DNA of 17,650 bases from Nocardioidaceae bacterium. Its GTDB lineage: Bacteria > Actinomycetota > Actinomycetes > Propionibacteriales > Nocardioidaceae. The translations under genes were made by a program, and so were the position numbers. The stretch is from assembly GCA_025965395.1 (NCBI GenBank), contig JAOPXA010000289.1:1-17650 (forward strand). Direction: 5' to 3'. The notes beneath the pieces were generated by a model. The model did no database searches and had not been told where the DNA came from. It saw nothing but the letters and a program-made list of their open reading frames with translations. Each line of letters starts with the position of its first letter. Within the stretch, counting starts at the first letter, position 1. Positions 1 to 6,819 of this stretch are shown in pieces.

Positions 1-629
1 AGGGGGAAGCCCAGGAAGACCAGCACGCTCACGGTGATGGCGGCGATCGAGAAATCAGCGCTCGTTGTCTCAAGGCCGAGCCATCCCGGCAAGGTCTGGA
101 GATAGAACCAACCAAGGGCTGCGAACGCGAAGACCTGGAAGACCGAGTTGATCGCGACGAGCACGGCTGCAGCCTCACGGTCACCGCACGCTAGATCGTT
201 CCAGATGAGCACCATCGCGATGCACCGCGCGAGGCCCACGATGATCAGCCCGGTGCGGTACTCGGGCAAGTCGGGCAGCAGCAACCATGCCAGCGCGAAC
301 ATGAGCGCGGGGCCGAGAATCCAGTTCATGAAGAGCGAGGCACCGAGCAGGCGTCGATCGCTCGTGATGCGCGAAGTCTCGCTGTAACGGACCTTCGCGA
401 GCACCGGATACATCATGACGAGCAGGCCGATCGCAATCGGCACGGACACCGATCCAACCGAGAAGGCGTCGAGTGCGTCGGTCAAGCCCGGGATGGCACG
501 CCCGAGCACGAGGCCGAGCGCCATCGCAAGGACGATCCACACCGGCAGGAACCGATCGAGATGCGACAGCCGCTGGATGACCGGCTCGTCAACGCCCGCC
601 GTGGCGATGTCGCCGGATGCCTCGTTCAC
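1..629 (-). CDS. acr3: ACR3-family arsenite efflux permease (3' part cut by window edge)
   Basis: Integral membrane carrier that exports arsenite (and sometimes antimonite) driven by the proton motive force. I translated this frame by hand: it is open from a GTG at 627-629 to the left edge, about 209 residues. The N-terminus has the family-typical LSHLDRFLPVWI, followed by several hydrophobic segments. Around residues 130-150 it carries GLARCIAMVLIWNDLACGD, which matches the conserved ACR3 segment with the essential cysteine. AGGAAA lies 6 bases before the GTG; the ATG at 643-645 is in another frame. The gene is divergent from arsR across 93 bases and is almost certainly repressed by it. The C-terminal part is missing only because the window ends. 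It is not an ArsB-type antiporter, whose sequence is unrelated. Confidence 0.9.
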   Translation of the reverse strand, partial: MNEASGDIATAGVDEPVIQRLSHLDRFLPVWIVLAMALGLVLGRAIPGLTDALDAFSVGSVSVPIAIGLLVMMYPVLAKVRYSETSRITSDRRLLGASLFMNWILGPALMFALAWLLLPDLPEYRTGLIIVGLARCIAMVLIWNDLACGDREAAAVLVAINSVFQVFAFAALGWFYLQTLPGWLGLETTSADFSIAAITVSVLVFLGFP

Positions 630-638
630 TGCGTTTCC

Positions 639-667
639 TTGACATGGTTACATCGACAGGTATCGAT
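639..667 (+). promoter_or_regulatory. Candidate arsR promoter
   Basis: A perfect TTGACA (639-644) is followed after 17 bases by ATCGAT (662-667), a weak -10. The -10 lies inside the first operator-like palindrome, as expected for autorepression by ArsR. The weak -10 keeps confidence moderate. Confidence 0.45.
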
Positions 668-703
668 ATAGAGAGCGTAACAATTCATCGACGTATGTCA
701 ATG
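651..703. promoter_or_regulatory. Two operator-like palindromes, probable ArsR sites
   Basis: O1 contains ATCGACAGGTATCGAT (652-667), an inverted ATCGA/TCGAT. O2 is CATCGACGTATGTCAATG (686-703), where 7 of 9 base pairs are symmetrical. Both begin with CATCGAC (651-657 and 686-692), 35 bases apart. Their place between divergent arsR and acr3, over the candidate promoters, points to ArsR binding. This is inference from position and symmetry. Confidence 0.5.
674..701 (-). promoter_or_regulatory. Candidate acr3 promoter
   Basis: On the minus strand, a perfect TTGACA (701-696) is followed after 16 bases by TACGCT (679-674). It overlaps the second operator-like palindrome and faces the arsR promoter, so the two would share repressor binding. 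The -10 is only a partial match. Confidence 0.4.
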
Positions 704-722
704 CAAGGTGCATACTGGACTC

Positions 723-1079
723 ATGACCACGTTGCTAACGGTGTTGGATCAGCCTGCTGAGCTCTGCTGCACGCCCATCACCCGCGATGCGATGAGTGCC
801 GAGAACGCTGCCTTGCTTGCTGCGAAGTTCAAGGCGATCGGCGACCCGACGCGACTGCGTCTCCTGTCCTTGGTTGCCGCGCACGACGGCAACGAGGCCT
901 GCGTCTGCGATCTCAACGAGCCGCTCGATCTGTCTCAACCGACGGTGTCCCACCACCTCAAGATCCTCGTCGACGCGGGTCTTTTGACGCGCACCAAGCG
1001 CGGCACGTGGTCGTTCTACGCACTCGTGCCCGGCGCGCTCGACAACCTCGCCGACATCCTGCGAACTCCCGCAAGCTGA
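723..1079 (+). CDS. arsR: ArsR-family arsenic-responsive repressor
   Basis: Winged-helix metalloregulator of 118 residues that leaves its operator when it binds As(III)/Sb(III). The DNA-recognition helix is the stretch LSQPTVSHHLKILVDAGLL (about 71-90), standard for the family. I chose the ATG at 723 over the in-frame GTG at 708. The ATG start puts a CC pair at Cys15-Cys16, the numbering known for the Corynebacterium glutamicum ArsR whose As(III) site uses Cys15, Cys16 and a third cysteine before the HTH. Cys60 and Cys62 (ACVCDL) could supply that third ligand. AAGGTG at 705-710 is a somewhat distant ribosome binding site. The gene is divergent from acr3 and ends 10 bases from the convergent LysR gene. 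Confidence 0.92.
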   Translation: MTTLLTVLDQPAELCCTPITRDAMSAENAALLAAKFKAIGDPTRLRLLSLVAAHDGNEACVCDLNEPLDLSQPTVSHHLKILVDAGLLTRTKRGTWSFYALVPGALDNLADILRTPAS

Positions 1080-1089
1080 GTGTCGCGGG

Positions 1090-1986
1090 CTACCCGATGA
1101 GTCGGTCGAGCTCAGCGCGTACGTGTTGCAACGCCGGGTTGGCCGCTGTCGAATGCCGCCAGGCCGCCTGCACGCGGCGCGTAGGAATCGGATCGACAAC
1201 TTCGACCGCAATGACCTCGGCAGGCAGGATCTCACGACCGAGCCGCGGCACGAATGCGGTCGTGACACCGTGTTGCACCAGAGCGATGTGGGTGCTGAAG
1301 TCGCCGTCGTAGTAGGCGATATTGGCCGTGAAGCCCGCGCCGGAAAACAACTGGACGAGCCCCTCGTTGCAGATCGTCCCTCGCGGCGTGGCGACCCAGG
1401 TCTCGTCGGCGAGGTCGGCCGGCGTGAGAGACACAGCCCCAGCGAGCGGGTGATCACGATGCATGAGGGCGTCGACACGGTCGACGAGCAGGGTGGAGCT
1501 ATCGAGGGAGGCCGGAATCTCGAGCACGACGGTGTTCCAGTTGTGCACGATCGCGAGGTCGGCCCCACCGCGCTCCACGAGAGCCAGCGCATCCCACGGG
1601 TCCAGCTCGATCACCGTCACATGCAGGGCCGGGGCCGTGTCGCGAAGCCGTGCGAGGAGCGGAGCGATCAGCCCTTTGCCGGCGGTCGAGAACGACGAAA
1701 TCCGGATGGTGCCGTCCACCGGCGCGTCGGCCGACAGCGCCAAGCTCTCGAGCGATTCGATGTCGGAGAACAAGCGATCCCCTCGCTCGGCGACCAGTCG
1801 TCCGTGCTCGGTGAGGATCACGCGACGACCCACTCGTTCGAGCAACGTTGAGCGCGTATGTCGTTCGAGTCGCTTAATTTGCTGGGAGACGGCCGACGGC
1901 GTGAATCCGAGGCTCTCCGAAGCAGCGACGACGGAACCGTTGTCGCGTACGGCGATCAACGCGCGCAGCGCACCCAAATCGATCAT
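1090..1986 (-). CDS. LysR-family transcriptional regulator
   Basis: 298 residues, the normal LTTR length. The N-terminal winged HTH spans about 1-60: LRALIAVRDNGSVVAASESL followed by SAVSQQIKRLE, with the usual ALLSQ-like recognition helix. The remainder is the periplasmic-binding-protein-like effector domain. LTTRs usually autorepress and control the divergent neighbour, here the EamA-like exporter 72 bases away, so this is probably its regulator. The inducing ligand cannot be read from sequence; for an EamA exporter a cysteine-pathway metabolite or another amphipathic solute is possible. The start codon lies inside a 23-bp palindrome (separate entry). The gene converges with arsR with 10 bases between stops and no visible terminator hairpin. 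Confidence 0.88.
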   Translation of the reverse strand: MIDLGALRALIAVRDNGSVVAASESLGFTPSAVSQQIKRLERHTRSTLLERVGRRVILTEHGRLVAERGDRLFSDIESLESLALSADAPVDGTIRISSFSTAGKGLIAPLLARLRDTAPALHVTVIELDPWDALALVERGGADLAIVHNWNTVVLEIPASLDSSTLLVDRVDALMHRDHPLAGAVSLTPADLADETWVATPRGTICNEGLVQLFSGAGFTANIAYYDGDFSTHIALVQHGVTTAFVPRLGREILPAEVIAVEVVDPIPTRRVQAAWRHSTAANPALQHVRAELDRLIG

Positions 1987-2004
1987 GTAGCGACGCTACC
2001 TGAT
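1982..2004. promoter_or_regulatory. 23-bp palindrome over the LysR start codon, likely operator
   Basis: The inner part GTAGCGACGCTAC (1987-1999) is a perfect inverted repeat around one central base. ATCA (1982-1985) and TGAT (2001-2004) continue the symmetry, with one mismatched pair (1986/2000). It covers the ATG (1986-1984) and the leader just before it. It could be an LTTR autorepression site or an RNA hairpin at the start codon. Confidence 0.45.
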
Positions 2005-2058
2005 TAGGGGTGGAAAGTATCGCTTTAATTTCATGATTGAGCCTGCCATGGTAGAGGT

Positions 2059-2973
2059 ATGACACTCCGACACAGCGCGCTCGCCACCCTCGTCGCGCTG
2101 ATCTGGGGACTCAACTTCGTGGTCATCGACCGAGGTCTCGAAGGGTTTCCGCCGTTCCTGTTCCTGGCGTTGCGCTTCCTGCTCGTCTCGATTCCGGCGG
2201 TCTTCTTCATCCCCCGTCCCGATGTTGGCTGGAGCGTCATTCTGGCCGTCGGCGCGTTCCTGAGCCTAGGTCAATTCACCTTCCTCTACCTTGCCCTGCA
2301 CCTCGGAATGCCGGCCGGACTGGCCTCGCTCGTCCTCCAGGCACAAGTCATGCTGACAGTCGTCCTCGCCGCCGGAGTTCTGGGCGAGCTTCCCTCGCGA
2401 CGTCAAGTCATCGGTGTCGTCGTCGGCATGCTCGGACTCATGCTGGTGATCTCGGCTCACGGCATGAGCGCGCCACTCATTCCCGTCTTCGTGACCCTGC
2501 TCGCCGCGACCTCGTGGGCCATCGGCAACGTGCTGAGCCGCAGGTCCAAGGTGGCGTCAGGTCTGGGTCTTGTGGTGTGGTCGGGTCTCGTGGTCCCGAT
2601 CCCCGCAGCGGCACTCTCGCTCCTCATCGATGGTCCCGACGAAGTGCAGCGCGCACTCACGCACATCTCGACTGCAGCGGTGTTGAGCACGCTCTACACG
2701 GCGATCTTCGCTTCTCTCGTCGGATACGGCATCTGGAACTCACTGATGGCGAAGTACCCGACAAGCTCCGTGGTGCCCTTCACGCTGCTCGTCCCGGTCG
2801 TCGGGATAGCGGCGGCGTGGGCGTTCCAGGACGAAGTGCCCGCCCACGCCGAGGTTTGGGGCGGCGTCATCATGCTGGCAGGACTGGCCGTCGCGACGAT
2901 CACGTGGGAGCGCTCGCGGAAAGGCCGCGCGATCGACTCTGCTCGGGAACCCTCGGCAACGTCCGCGAGTTGA
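2059..2973 (+). CDS. eamA: EamA-type DMT-superfamily exporter
   Basis: 304-residue polytopic inner-membrane protein with the two-repeat EamA fold, about ten hydrophobic segments. It follows the E. coli O-acetylserine/cysteine exporter EamA closely by eye: ALIWGLNFVVI near the N-terminus, MPAGLASLVLQAQ around residue 85-97, SWAIGN around 155, and VGYGIW plus LLVPVVG in the second repeat. It ends in a basic, hydrophilic tail (ERSRKGRAIDSAREPSATSAS from about residue 284). The family exports O-acetylserine, cysteine and related metabolites, but paralogues differ in substrate, so cysteine export is inference. The divergent LysR gene probably controls it. The ribosome binding site is weak: GTAGAGG ends one base before the ATG at 2059. 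Confidence 0.85.
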   Translation: MTLRHSALATLVALIWGLNFVVIDRGLEGFPPFLFLALRFLLVSIPAVFFIPRPDVGWSVILAVGAFLSLGQFTFLYLALHLGMPAGLASLVLQAQVMLTVVLAAGVLGELPSRRQVIGVVVGMLGLMLVISAHGMSAPLIPVFVTLLAATSWAIGNVLSRRSKVASGLGLVVWSGLVVPIPAAALSLLIDGPDEVQRALTHISTAAVLSTLYTAIFASLVGYGIWNSLMAKYPTSSVVPFTLLVPVVGIAAAWAFQDEVPAHAEVWGGVIMLAGLAVATITWERSRKGRAIDSAREPSATSAS

Positions 2974-2997
2974 CGTAGGTATGGAGGTAATTCGACG

Positions 2998-3258
2998 ATG
3001 AAATGTCCACACGATGGCAGCACCCTGGTGATGAGTGAGCGTTCGGGCATTGAGATCGACTACTGCCCTGAATGCCGAGGCGTATGGCTCGACCGTGGCG
3101 AGCTCGACAAGATCCTCGACCGCGCAAGCGCAGCTCCCGCAGTAGCTCAACCGCTCTCGCACCAACCCGATCCGGTTCGCTATCAACGGCAGCCGGAACA
3201 GCCCCAGTATGGGCGCAAGAAGAAACGCGAAAGCTGGTTGAGCGAGATCTTCGACTAG
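2998..3258 (+). CDS. Small zinc-ribbon protein (zf-TFIIB type)
   Basis: 86 residues. The N-terminal half is a TFIIB-type zinc ribbon as found in many bacterial small proteins: MKCPHDG at the start and YCPECRGVWLDRGELDKIL at about 22-40. The second knuckle has a normal CxxC. In the first the second cysteine is replaced (CPHD), a common variant in this family. The C-terminal half is proline- and glutamine-rich, then basic (GRKKKRESW), so probably disordered. The family's role is unknown; nucleic acid or protein binding is a guess. GGAGG lies 11 bases before the ATG. It starts 24 bases after eamA and ends 42 bases before the hydrolase gene, on the same strand, so co-transcription is plausible. 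Confidence 0.8.
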   Translation: MKCPHDGSTLVMSERSGIEIDYCPECRGVWLDRGELDKILDRASAAPAVAQPLSHQPDPVRYQRQPEQPQYGRKKKRESWLSEIFD

Positions 3259-3300
3259 CCCTGCGGCGCGTCCTTCGGGCCGGCTAGTAGGGTGGAGAGC

Positions 3301-4155
3301 ATGTCCAGCACCGAAGTCACGTTTCAGGCTCAAGGACTCAGCATCGTCGCGGACCGGTGGTTGCCGCCGGACGGCGTGGAGTCGCGCGGGACGGTTATTC
3401 TCCTTCACGGTGGTGGCCAGACGCGTCACTCGTGGAGCAAGACTGGAGCGCGTTTCGCAGCATTTGGCTGGACCTCATACGCGATCGATGCCCGTGGCCA
3501 TGGCGACAGCGAGTGGTCCCCCACCGGCGACTACTCCATGGATGCGCTCGTGGGCGACCTGCACGCGATCATCGACGCAATCGACGTTCAACCGATTCTG
3601 GTGGGCGCGTCACTCGGTGGGCTGACCTCCCTCGTGGCTCAAGGAGAGTCCCCCGATCTTGCGCGCGCGATGGTCCTGGTCGACATCGCTCCCAAGATGG
3701 AGCGCGCGGGCATTCGACGGATCCTCGACTTCATGGCAGAAAATCCGAGCGGGTTTGCAAGTCTCGAAGAAGTCGCCGCCGCTATCCAGGCGTACAACCC
3801 CCGACCCGACCGCCCCGTCAACCTCGACGGACTGAAGAAGAACGTGCGCCTGCATGACGACGGACGTTGGTATTGGCACTGGGACCCAGCGTTTCTCAAC
3901 ATGGGCGACGAAGCATCCCGTGACACCCGGCAGTCACGTTTGGATGCAGCAGCGGCGAACATCCATATCCCTACGTTGTTGGTGCGAGGCGCCAACTCTG
4001 ATGTTGTCAGCACCGAGGGCGCCGAGGAACTGCAGAAGTTGATTCCTGGTGCACAGGTCAGCGAAGTGGTCGCTGGCCACATGGTCGCTGGCGACGACAA
4101 CGACGTCTTTGCCGAACGCGTCGTGGAGTTCCTCGACGACGCGCTCCCCGCGTAA
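3301..4155 (+). CDS. Alpha/beta-fold hydrolase
   Basis: 284-residue cytosolic hydrolase. The oxyanion-hole strand is VILLHGGGQTRHSW (about 32-45), followed by DARGHGDS (63-70). The nucleophile elbow is GASLGG with Ser104. The acid is probably Asp234 (GANSDVVS) and the histidine His260 (VAGHMVAGDDN), so the triad is complete. The insertion at about 135-215 between nucleophile and acid forms the lid that sets specificity; it does not identify a substrate. Esterase, lactonase or C-C hydrolase are all possible. I chose the ATG at 3301 because GGTGGAG ends 5 bases before a gap of suitable length; the in-frame GTG at 3292 falls inside that site. No signal peptide is seen. Confidence 0.88.
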   Translation: MSSTEVTFQAQGLSIVADRWLPPDGVESRGTVILLHGGGQTRHSWSKTGARFAAFGWTSYAIDARGHGDSEWSPTGDYSMDALVGDLHAIIDAIDVQPILVGASLGGLTSLVAQGESPDLARAMVLVDIAPKMERAGIRRILDFMAENPSGFASLEEVAAAIQAYNPRPDRPVNLDGLKKNVRLHDDGRWYWHWDPAFLNMGDEASRDTRQSRLDAAAANIHIPTLLVRGANSDVVSTEGAEELQKLIPGAQVSEVVAGHMVAGDDNDVFAERVVEFLDDALPA

Positions 4156-4160
4156 TTCGC

Positions 4161-4180
4161 TGGTTGAGCTTGTCGAAACC
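4161..4180. repeat. REP-like 20-base element
   Basis: TGGTTGAGCTTGTCGAAACC, an imperfect palindrome with GGTT/AACC ends. From memory this motif and close variants recur in intergenic regions of several actinobacterial genomes. Only one copy is in this window, so its repetitive nature cannot be shown here. Confidence 0.5.
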
Positions 4181-4262
4181 CCGATGTCAGTGGCACCTGG
4201 GACCATGCCGGCGCATTGCGAATTCGGCTGGAATCGCAGCGCATGTGCCCGACATTGGGGTT
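4177..4262. repeat. Long imperfect hairpin before the HNH gene
   Basis: AACCCCGATGTC (4177-4188) pairs with GACATTGGGGTT (4251-4262) at 11 of 12 positions. GGCAC (4192-4196 region) pairs with GTGCC (4245-4249). GCGCATTGCGAATTC (4211-4225) pairs imperfectly with GGAATCGCAGCGC (4230-4242). The right arm is followed by a TTTT-containing stretch (4267-4270). It may end the hydrolase transcript or be part of a REP-like element together with 4161-4180. Confidence 0.5.
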
Positions 4263-4290
4263 GGCTTTTGTCGGCGCGACGTGCAATAAT
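4261..4290 (+). promoter_or_regulatory. Candidate promoter of the HNH gene
   Basis: TTGGCT (4261-4266), an 18-base gap, then AATAAT (4285-4290), a 5 of 6 match to the -10 consensus. The LexA box begins at the last base of the -10 and covers the expected transcription start near 4297. Confidence 0.45.
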
Positions 4291-4305
4291 AGAACATACG
4301 TTCGA
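4290..4305. promoter_or_regulatory. LexA (SOS) box
   Basis: TAGAACATACGTTCGA fits the mycobacterial-type SOS box TCGAAC-N4-GTTCGA with one mismatch (A for C at position 2). It lies 30 bases before the start codon and just downstream of the -10. Some 13E12-family genes of Mycobacterium tuberculosis are known to carry LexA boxes, which supports the call. Confidence 0.75.
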
Positions 4306-4335
4306 AATATCGCGTTCCGTCTAAGGACCCACCGT

Positions 4336-5694
4336 ATGACTGCCCAACCCTTGTTCGCACCGCATCCGGTGCTCGCAGGTCTTGGTGCTGCGCGGTCGAC
4401 GCTGGCTCAGTTGCATCAGACGCCTCTAGCGGGATTGTCGGCGAATGAGCTGGCGGGTGCGGTCTCTGACGCACACCGCCTGGTCGCACAGGCTGAGTCG
4501 GTCGCGATGCTGCTCACGGTGGAAGCTGAGAAGCGTGACGTGGCCCGGAGCCAGGGTGCGACATCGACCGCAGCGATGATTGCCGGTGCCTTCGGTGGCG
4601 ACAGGGCCGCCGCAGCGAAAGAGTTGAAAGTCGCCCAACAGTTGCAAACATCTGCGCCACTAACCCAGAAGGCAATGGCGCAGGGACAGGTCTCGCGGGA
4701 ACAGGCTGAGCTGATCACCAAAACCATGACCACCCTCCCCAAGACGGTCACCGACGCTGAACGTGAAGCGGCCGAAACCACGCTGGTTAGCGACGCACAA
4801 TCCTTGACGTTGAAAGACCTCAGCCGGCGAGCATTGCGGATCGCGGACGTATTCGCCGAACCACCGGTCGTCGACCAGATCGAGGGCGACGCGTTGATCG
4901 CACGAGACAAAGCGGCCTGGCGCAAAACCACGTTTTGGATGCTCGATCAGGGCGACGGAACCGTCAAAGGTGGGTTCGTGATCCCCGAAGCCCACGCCGA
5001 CATGCTCCGCACACCCCTCGAAGCGATCGCCGCGCCCCGCAGAGACGCACTCAAGCACGGCGCACCCGGCAACGAACTCGGTAGTATCGACGACGGGACC
5101 GGTGACTCGACCCGGACCTATCCAGAAAAGATGGGCCACGCGTTCCTGGAGTTGATCACCCATATTCCTGCCGACCGGCTCCCCACCTCCGGTGGTGTCG
5201 GGGCCACCGTGACCGTCAACCTCGACTACACCCAACTGGTTTCCGGGATCGGGGCTGCGACCCTCTCAACCGGCACGAGGATCCCGGTCGAACAAGCCCG
5301 GATGACGGCCTGCAACCACCACATCCTTCCCATGGTCTTCGCAGGCAAACCCTTCCCCCTCGAACTCGGCCACGACGCACGACTCTTCTCCCGAGCCCAA
5401 CGCATCGCCTTAGCGGCCAGAGACGGTGGGTGCGCGTTCCCAGGATGCGACAGGCCCCCACCCTGGTGCGAAGGACACCACGCGAAAAATCCCTGGGCCC
5501 AAGGCGGCGAAACCAACCTCGACGAAGGCATCCTGCTCTGCGCAAGACACCACCACACCATCCACCACCACGGCTGGGACGTCCACCTCGACCACCACAA
5601 CCAACCCTGGTTCACGCCACCCGCATCAATCGACCCCCAACGCAAACCCCGCCAAAACACCCGCTGGAAACCACCCAAACAAACAACCGACTAA
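4336..5694 (+). CDS. DUF222 / HNH endonuclease-domain protein (13E12 family)
   Basis: 452 residues, typical of the family. The N-terminal two thirds is DUF222, mostly helical and of unknown role. The C-terminal HNH zinc nuclease motif spans about 363-410: C366 and C371 (GGCAFPGCD), H381-H382 (CEGHHAKNPWAQGG), and C402 with H405-H406 (LLCARHHHTIH). All expected metal and catalytic residues are present, so it is probably active on DNA. I start it at the ATG at 4336 with AAGGA 8 bases upstream; the in-frame TTG at 4216 would put the promoter and LexA box inside the gene. The tail is rich in proline, lysine and asparagine (about 430-452), likely disordered. These genes are often multicopy in actinobacteria and are suspected of mobility; their function is not established. 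The stop overlaps that of nadS. Confidence 0.88.
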   Translation: MTAQPLFAPHPVLAGLGAARSTLAQLHQTPLAGLSANELAGAVSDAHRLVAQAESVAMLLTVEAEKRDVARSQGATSTAAMIAGAFGGDRAAAAKELKVAQQLQTSAPLTQKAMAQGQVSREQAELITKTMTTLPKTVTDAEREAAETTLVSDAQSLTLKDLSRRALRIADVFAEPPVVDQIEGDALIARDKAAWRKTTFWMLDQGDGTVKGGFVIPEAHADMLRTPLEAIAAPRRDALKHGAPGNELGSIDDGTGDSTRTYPEKMGHAFLELITHIPADRLPTSGGVGATVTVNLDYTQLVSGIGAATLSTGTRIPVEQARMTACNHHILPMVFAGKPFPLELGHDARLFSRAQRIALAARDGGCAFPGCDRPPPWCEGHHAKNPWAQGGETNLDEGILLCARHHHTIHHHGWDVHLDHHNQPWFTPPASIDPQRKPRQNTRWKPPKQTTD

Positions 5695-6809
5695 GCAATA
5701 ACCCGGCGTATGGCCCCAGCGACTTCCGAAGCGGCGGTGTCTAAGTCTTCGTCGGTTGCCTCGCGATCAAACGTGAAACGTACGGCGGTCTGAGCTGTCT
5801 CTGCGTCGAAGCCCATGGCCGTCAGGACGGGTGAAGGTTCGTCACTGCCCGCAGCGCATGCCGACCCGCTCGAGCAGAGGATGCCCCGGGACTCAAGTTC
5901 CAGCAAGATGGCCTCGCCACTTGTGCCGGGGAAGCAGAAGGATGCACTCCCCGGCAGTCTCCTCGTCGGATGCCCGGTCAGAACTGCGGTAGGCACGTCG
6001 GCAAGAACGCGCTTGATGAAGTCGTCGCGGCGCGCGATAACGGGGTCATTGTCTCCGCCCGCGAGGCGCAAGGCGGTCGCCATACCCACTGCAGCAGCAA
6101 CGTTTTCCGTCCCAGAACGACGGCCTTGTTCTTGTCCTCCGCCATGGATCAAGGGTTCCCACGGCGTGCGACGTTGAACGTACAAGATGCCGATCCCCTT
6201 GGGCGCGCCAAGCTTGTGACCCGAGATGCTCATCGCCTGGACTCCCAAGGACTCGACCTTGAGGTCTAGCCAACCGGCCGCCTGGACAGCATCGGTGTGC
6301 AAGGGGATGCCGCGAGGTTGAGTGAGAGCACTTACCTCAGCGAGCAGCTGGATTGTCCCGACCTCGTTGTTGGCGTACTGGATGCTGACGAGAGTCGTGT
6401 CGTCGCGCAGGGCCGCGCTGAGCGCAGATGGCGCAACGAGACCGTGGGAGTCTACGTCAAGGATCGTCACTTCGTAGCCGAGTCGAGCGAGGAAGTGAAC
6501 GGACTCGAGGACAGCCGGATGCTCAATCGCCGCGGTGATGATGTGGCGACCGCGTGGTTCGGCGAGTGCGATGCCCTTGATTGCCGCGTTGTCGGACTCA
6601 GTGCCGCCCGAGGTGAAGGTGATCTCGCTGGGTCGGGCGCCCAGCACCTCGGCAATGTCACGACGCGCCGATTCGAGGGCCCGCCGAGCAGATTCGCCGA
6701 CCTCGTGGTGGCTCGAGGGGTTGCCAAACTCGGGACCAAGGTAGGGCCACATCGCCTCGAGAACCTCGCGCTTGAGCGGGGTGGTTGCGGCCGCGTCAAG
6801 ATAGATCAC
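5691..6809 (-). CDS. nadS: NifS/IscS-like cysteine desulfurase of the NAD operon
   Basis: 372-residue PLP enzyme (class V aminotransferase fold) that takes sulfur from cysteine to a protein persulfide. Visible features: YLDAAATTPL at the N-terminus, EHPAV with His97 stacking on PLP, HTDAVQ with Asp173 and Gln176, SGHKLGAPKG with the PLP lysine Lys199, and the catalytic loop CSSGSACAAG with Cys318 as sulfur carrier. It starts with GTG (6809-6807), 10 bases after nadC, with only a poor ribosome binding site, so translation probably depends on nadC. In Corynebacterium glutamicum a desulfurase (NadS) in an ndnR-nadA-nadC-nadS operon is needed for quinolinate synthase activity; the same role is inferred here, supplying the NadA 4Fe-4S cluster. 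It could also serve general Fe-S assembly. Confidence 0.9.
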   Translation of the reverse strand: MIYLDAAATTPLKREVLEAMWPYLGPEFGNPSSHHEVGESARRALESARRDIAEVLGARPSEITFTSGGTESDNAAIKGIALAEPRGRHIITAAIEHPAVLESVHFLARLGYEVTILDVDSHGLVAPSALSAALRDDTTLVSIQYANNEVGTIQLLAEVSALTQPRGIPLHTDAVQAAGWLDLKVESLGVQAMSISGHKLGAPKGIGILYVQRRTPWEPLIHGGGQEQGRRSGTENVAAAVGMATALRLAGGDNDPVIARRDDFIKRVLADVPTAVLTGHPTRRLPGSASFCFPGTSGEAILLELESRGILCSSGSACAAGSDEPSPVLTAMGFDAETAQTAVRFTFDREATDEDLDTAASEVAGAIRRVIA

Positions 6810-6819
6810 GGGAAGGTTC

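Noticed and set aside
181..540. Minus-strand 119-codon frame in the acr3 region
   Set aside because: It is a shifted frame of the ACR3 gene, whose true frame starts at 629 and reads as a membrane protein with the conserved cysteine segment.
735..1592. Minus-strand open frame of 285 codons across arsR and the LysR gene
   Set aside because: It is antisense to arsR and out of frame with the LysR gene; both real genes have clear family motifs.
3255..3287. CTAGCC / GGCTAG pairing after the zinc-ribbon gene as a terminator
   Set aside because: Six-bp arms with a 21-base loop, a competing GCCC/GGGC pairing and no T tract; too weak to call.
4216..4335. TTG at 4216 as the HNH gene start
   Set aside because: The extension would contain the promoter and LexA box and has no DUF222-like sequence; the ATG at 4336 has AAGGA upstream.
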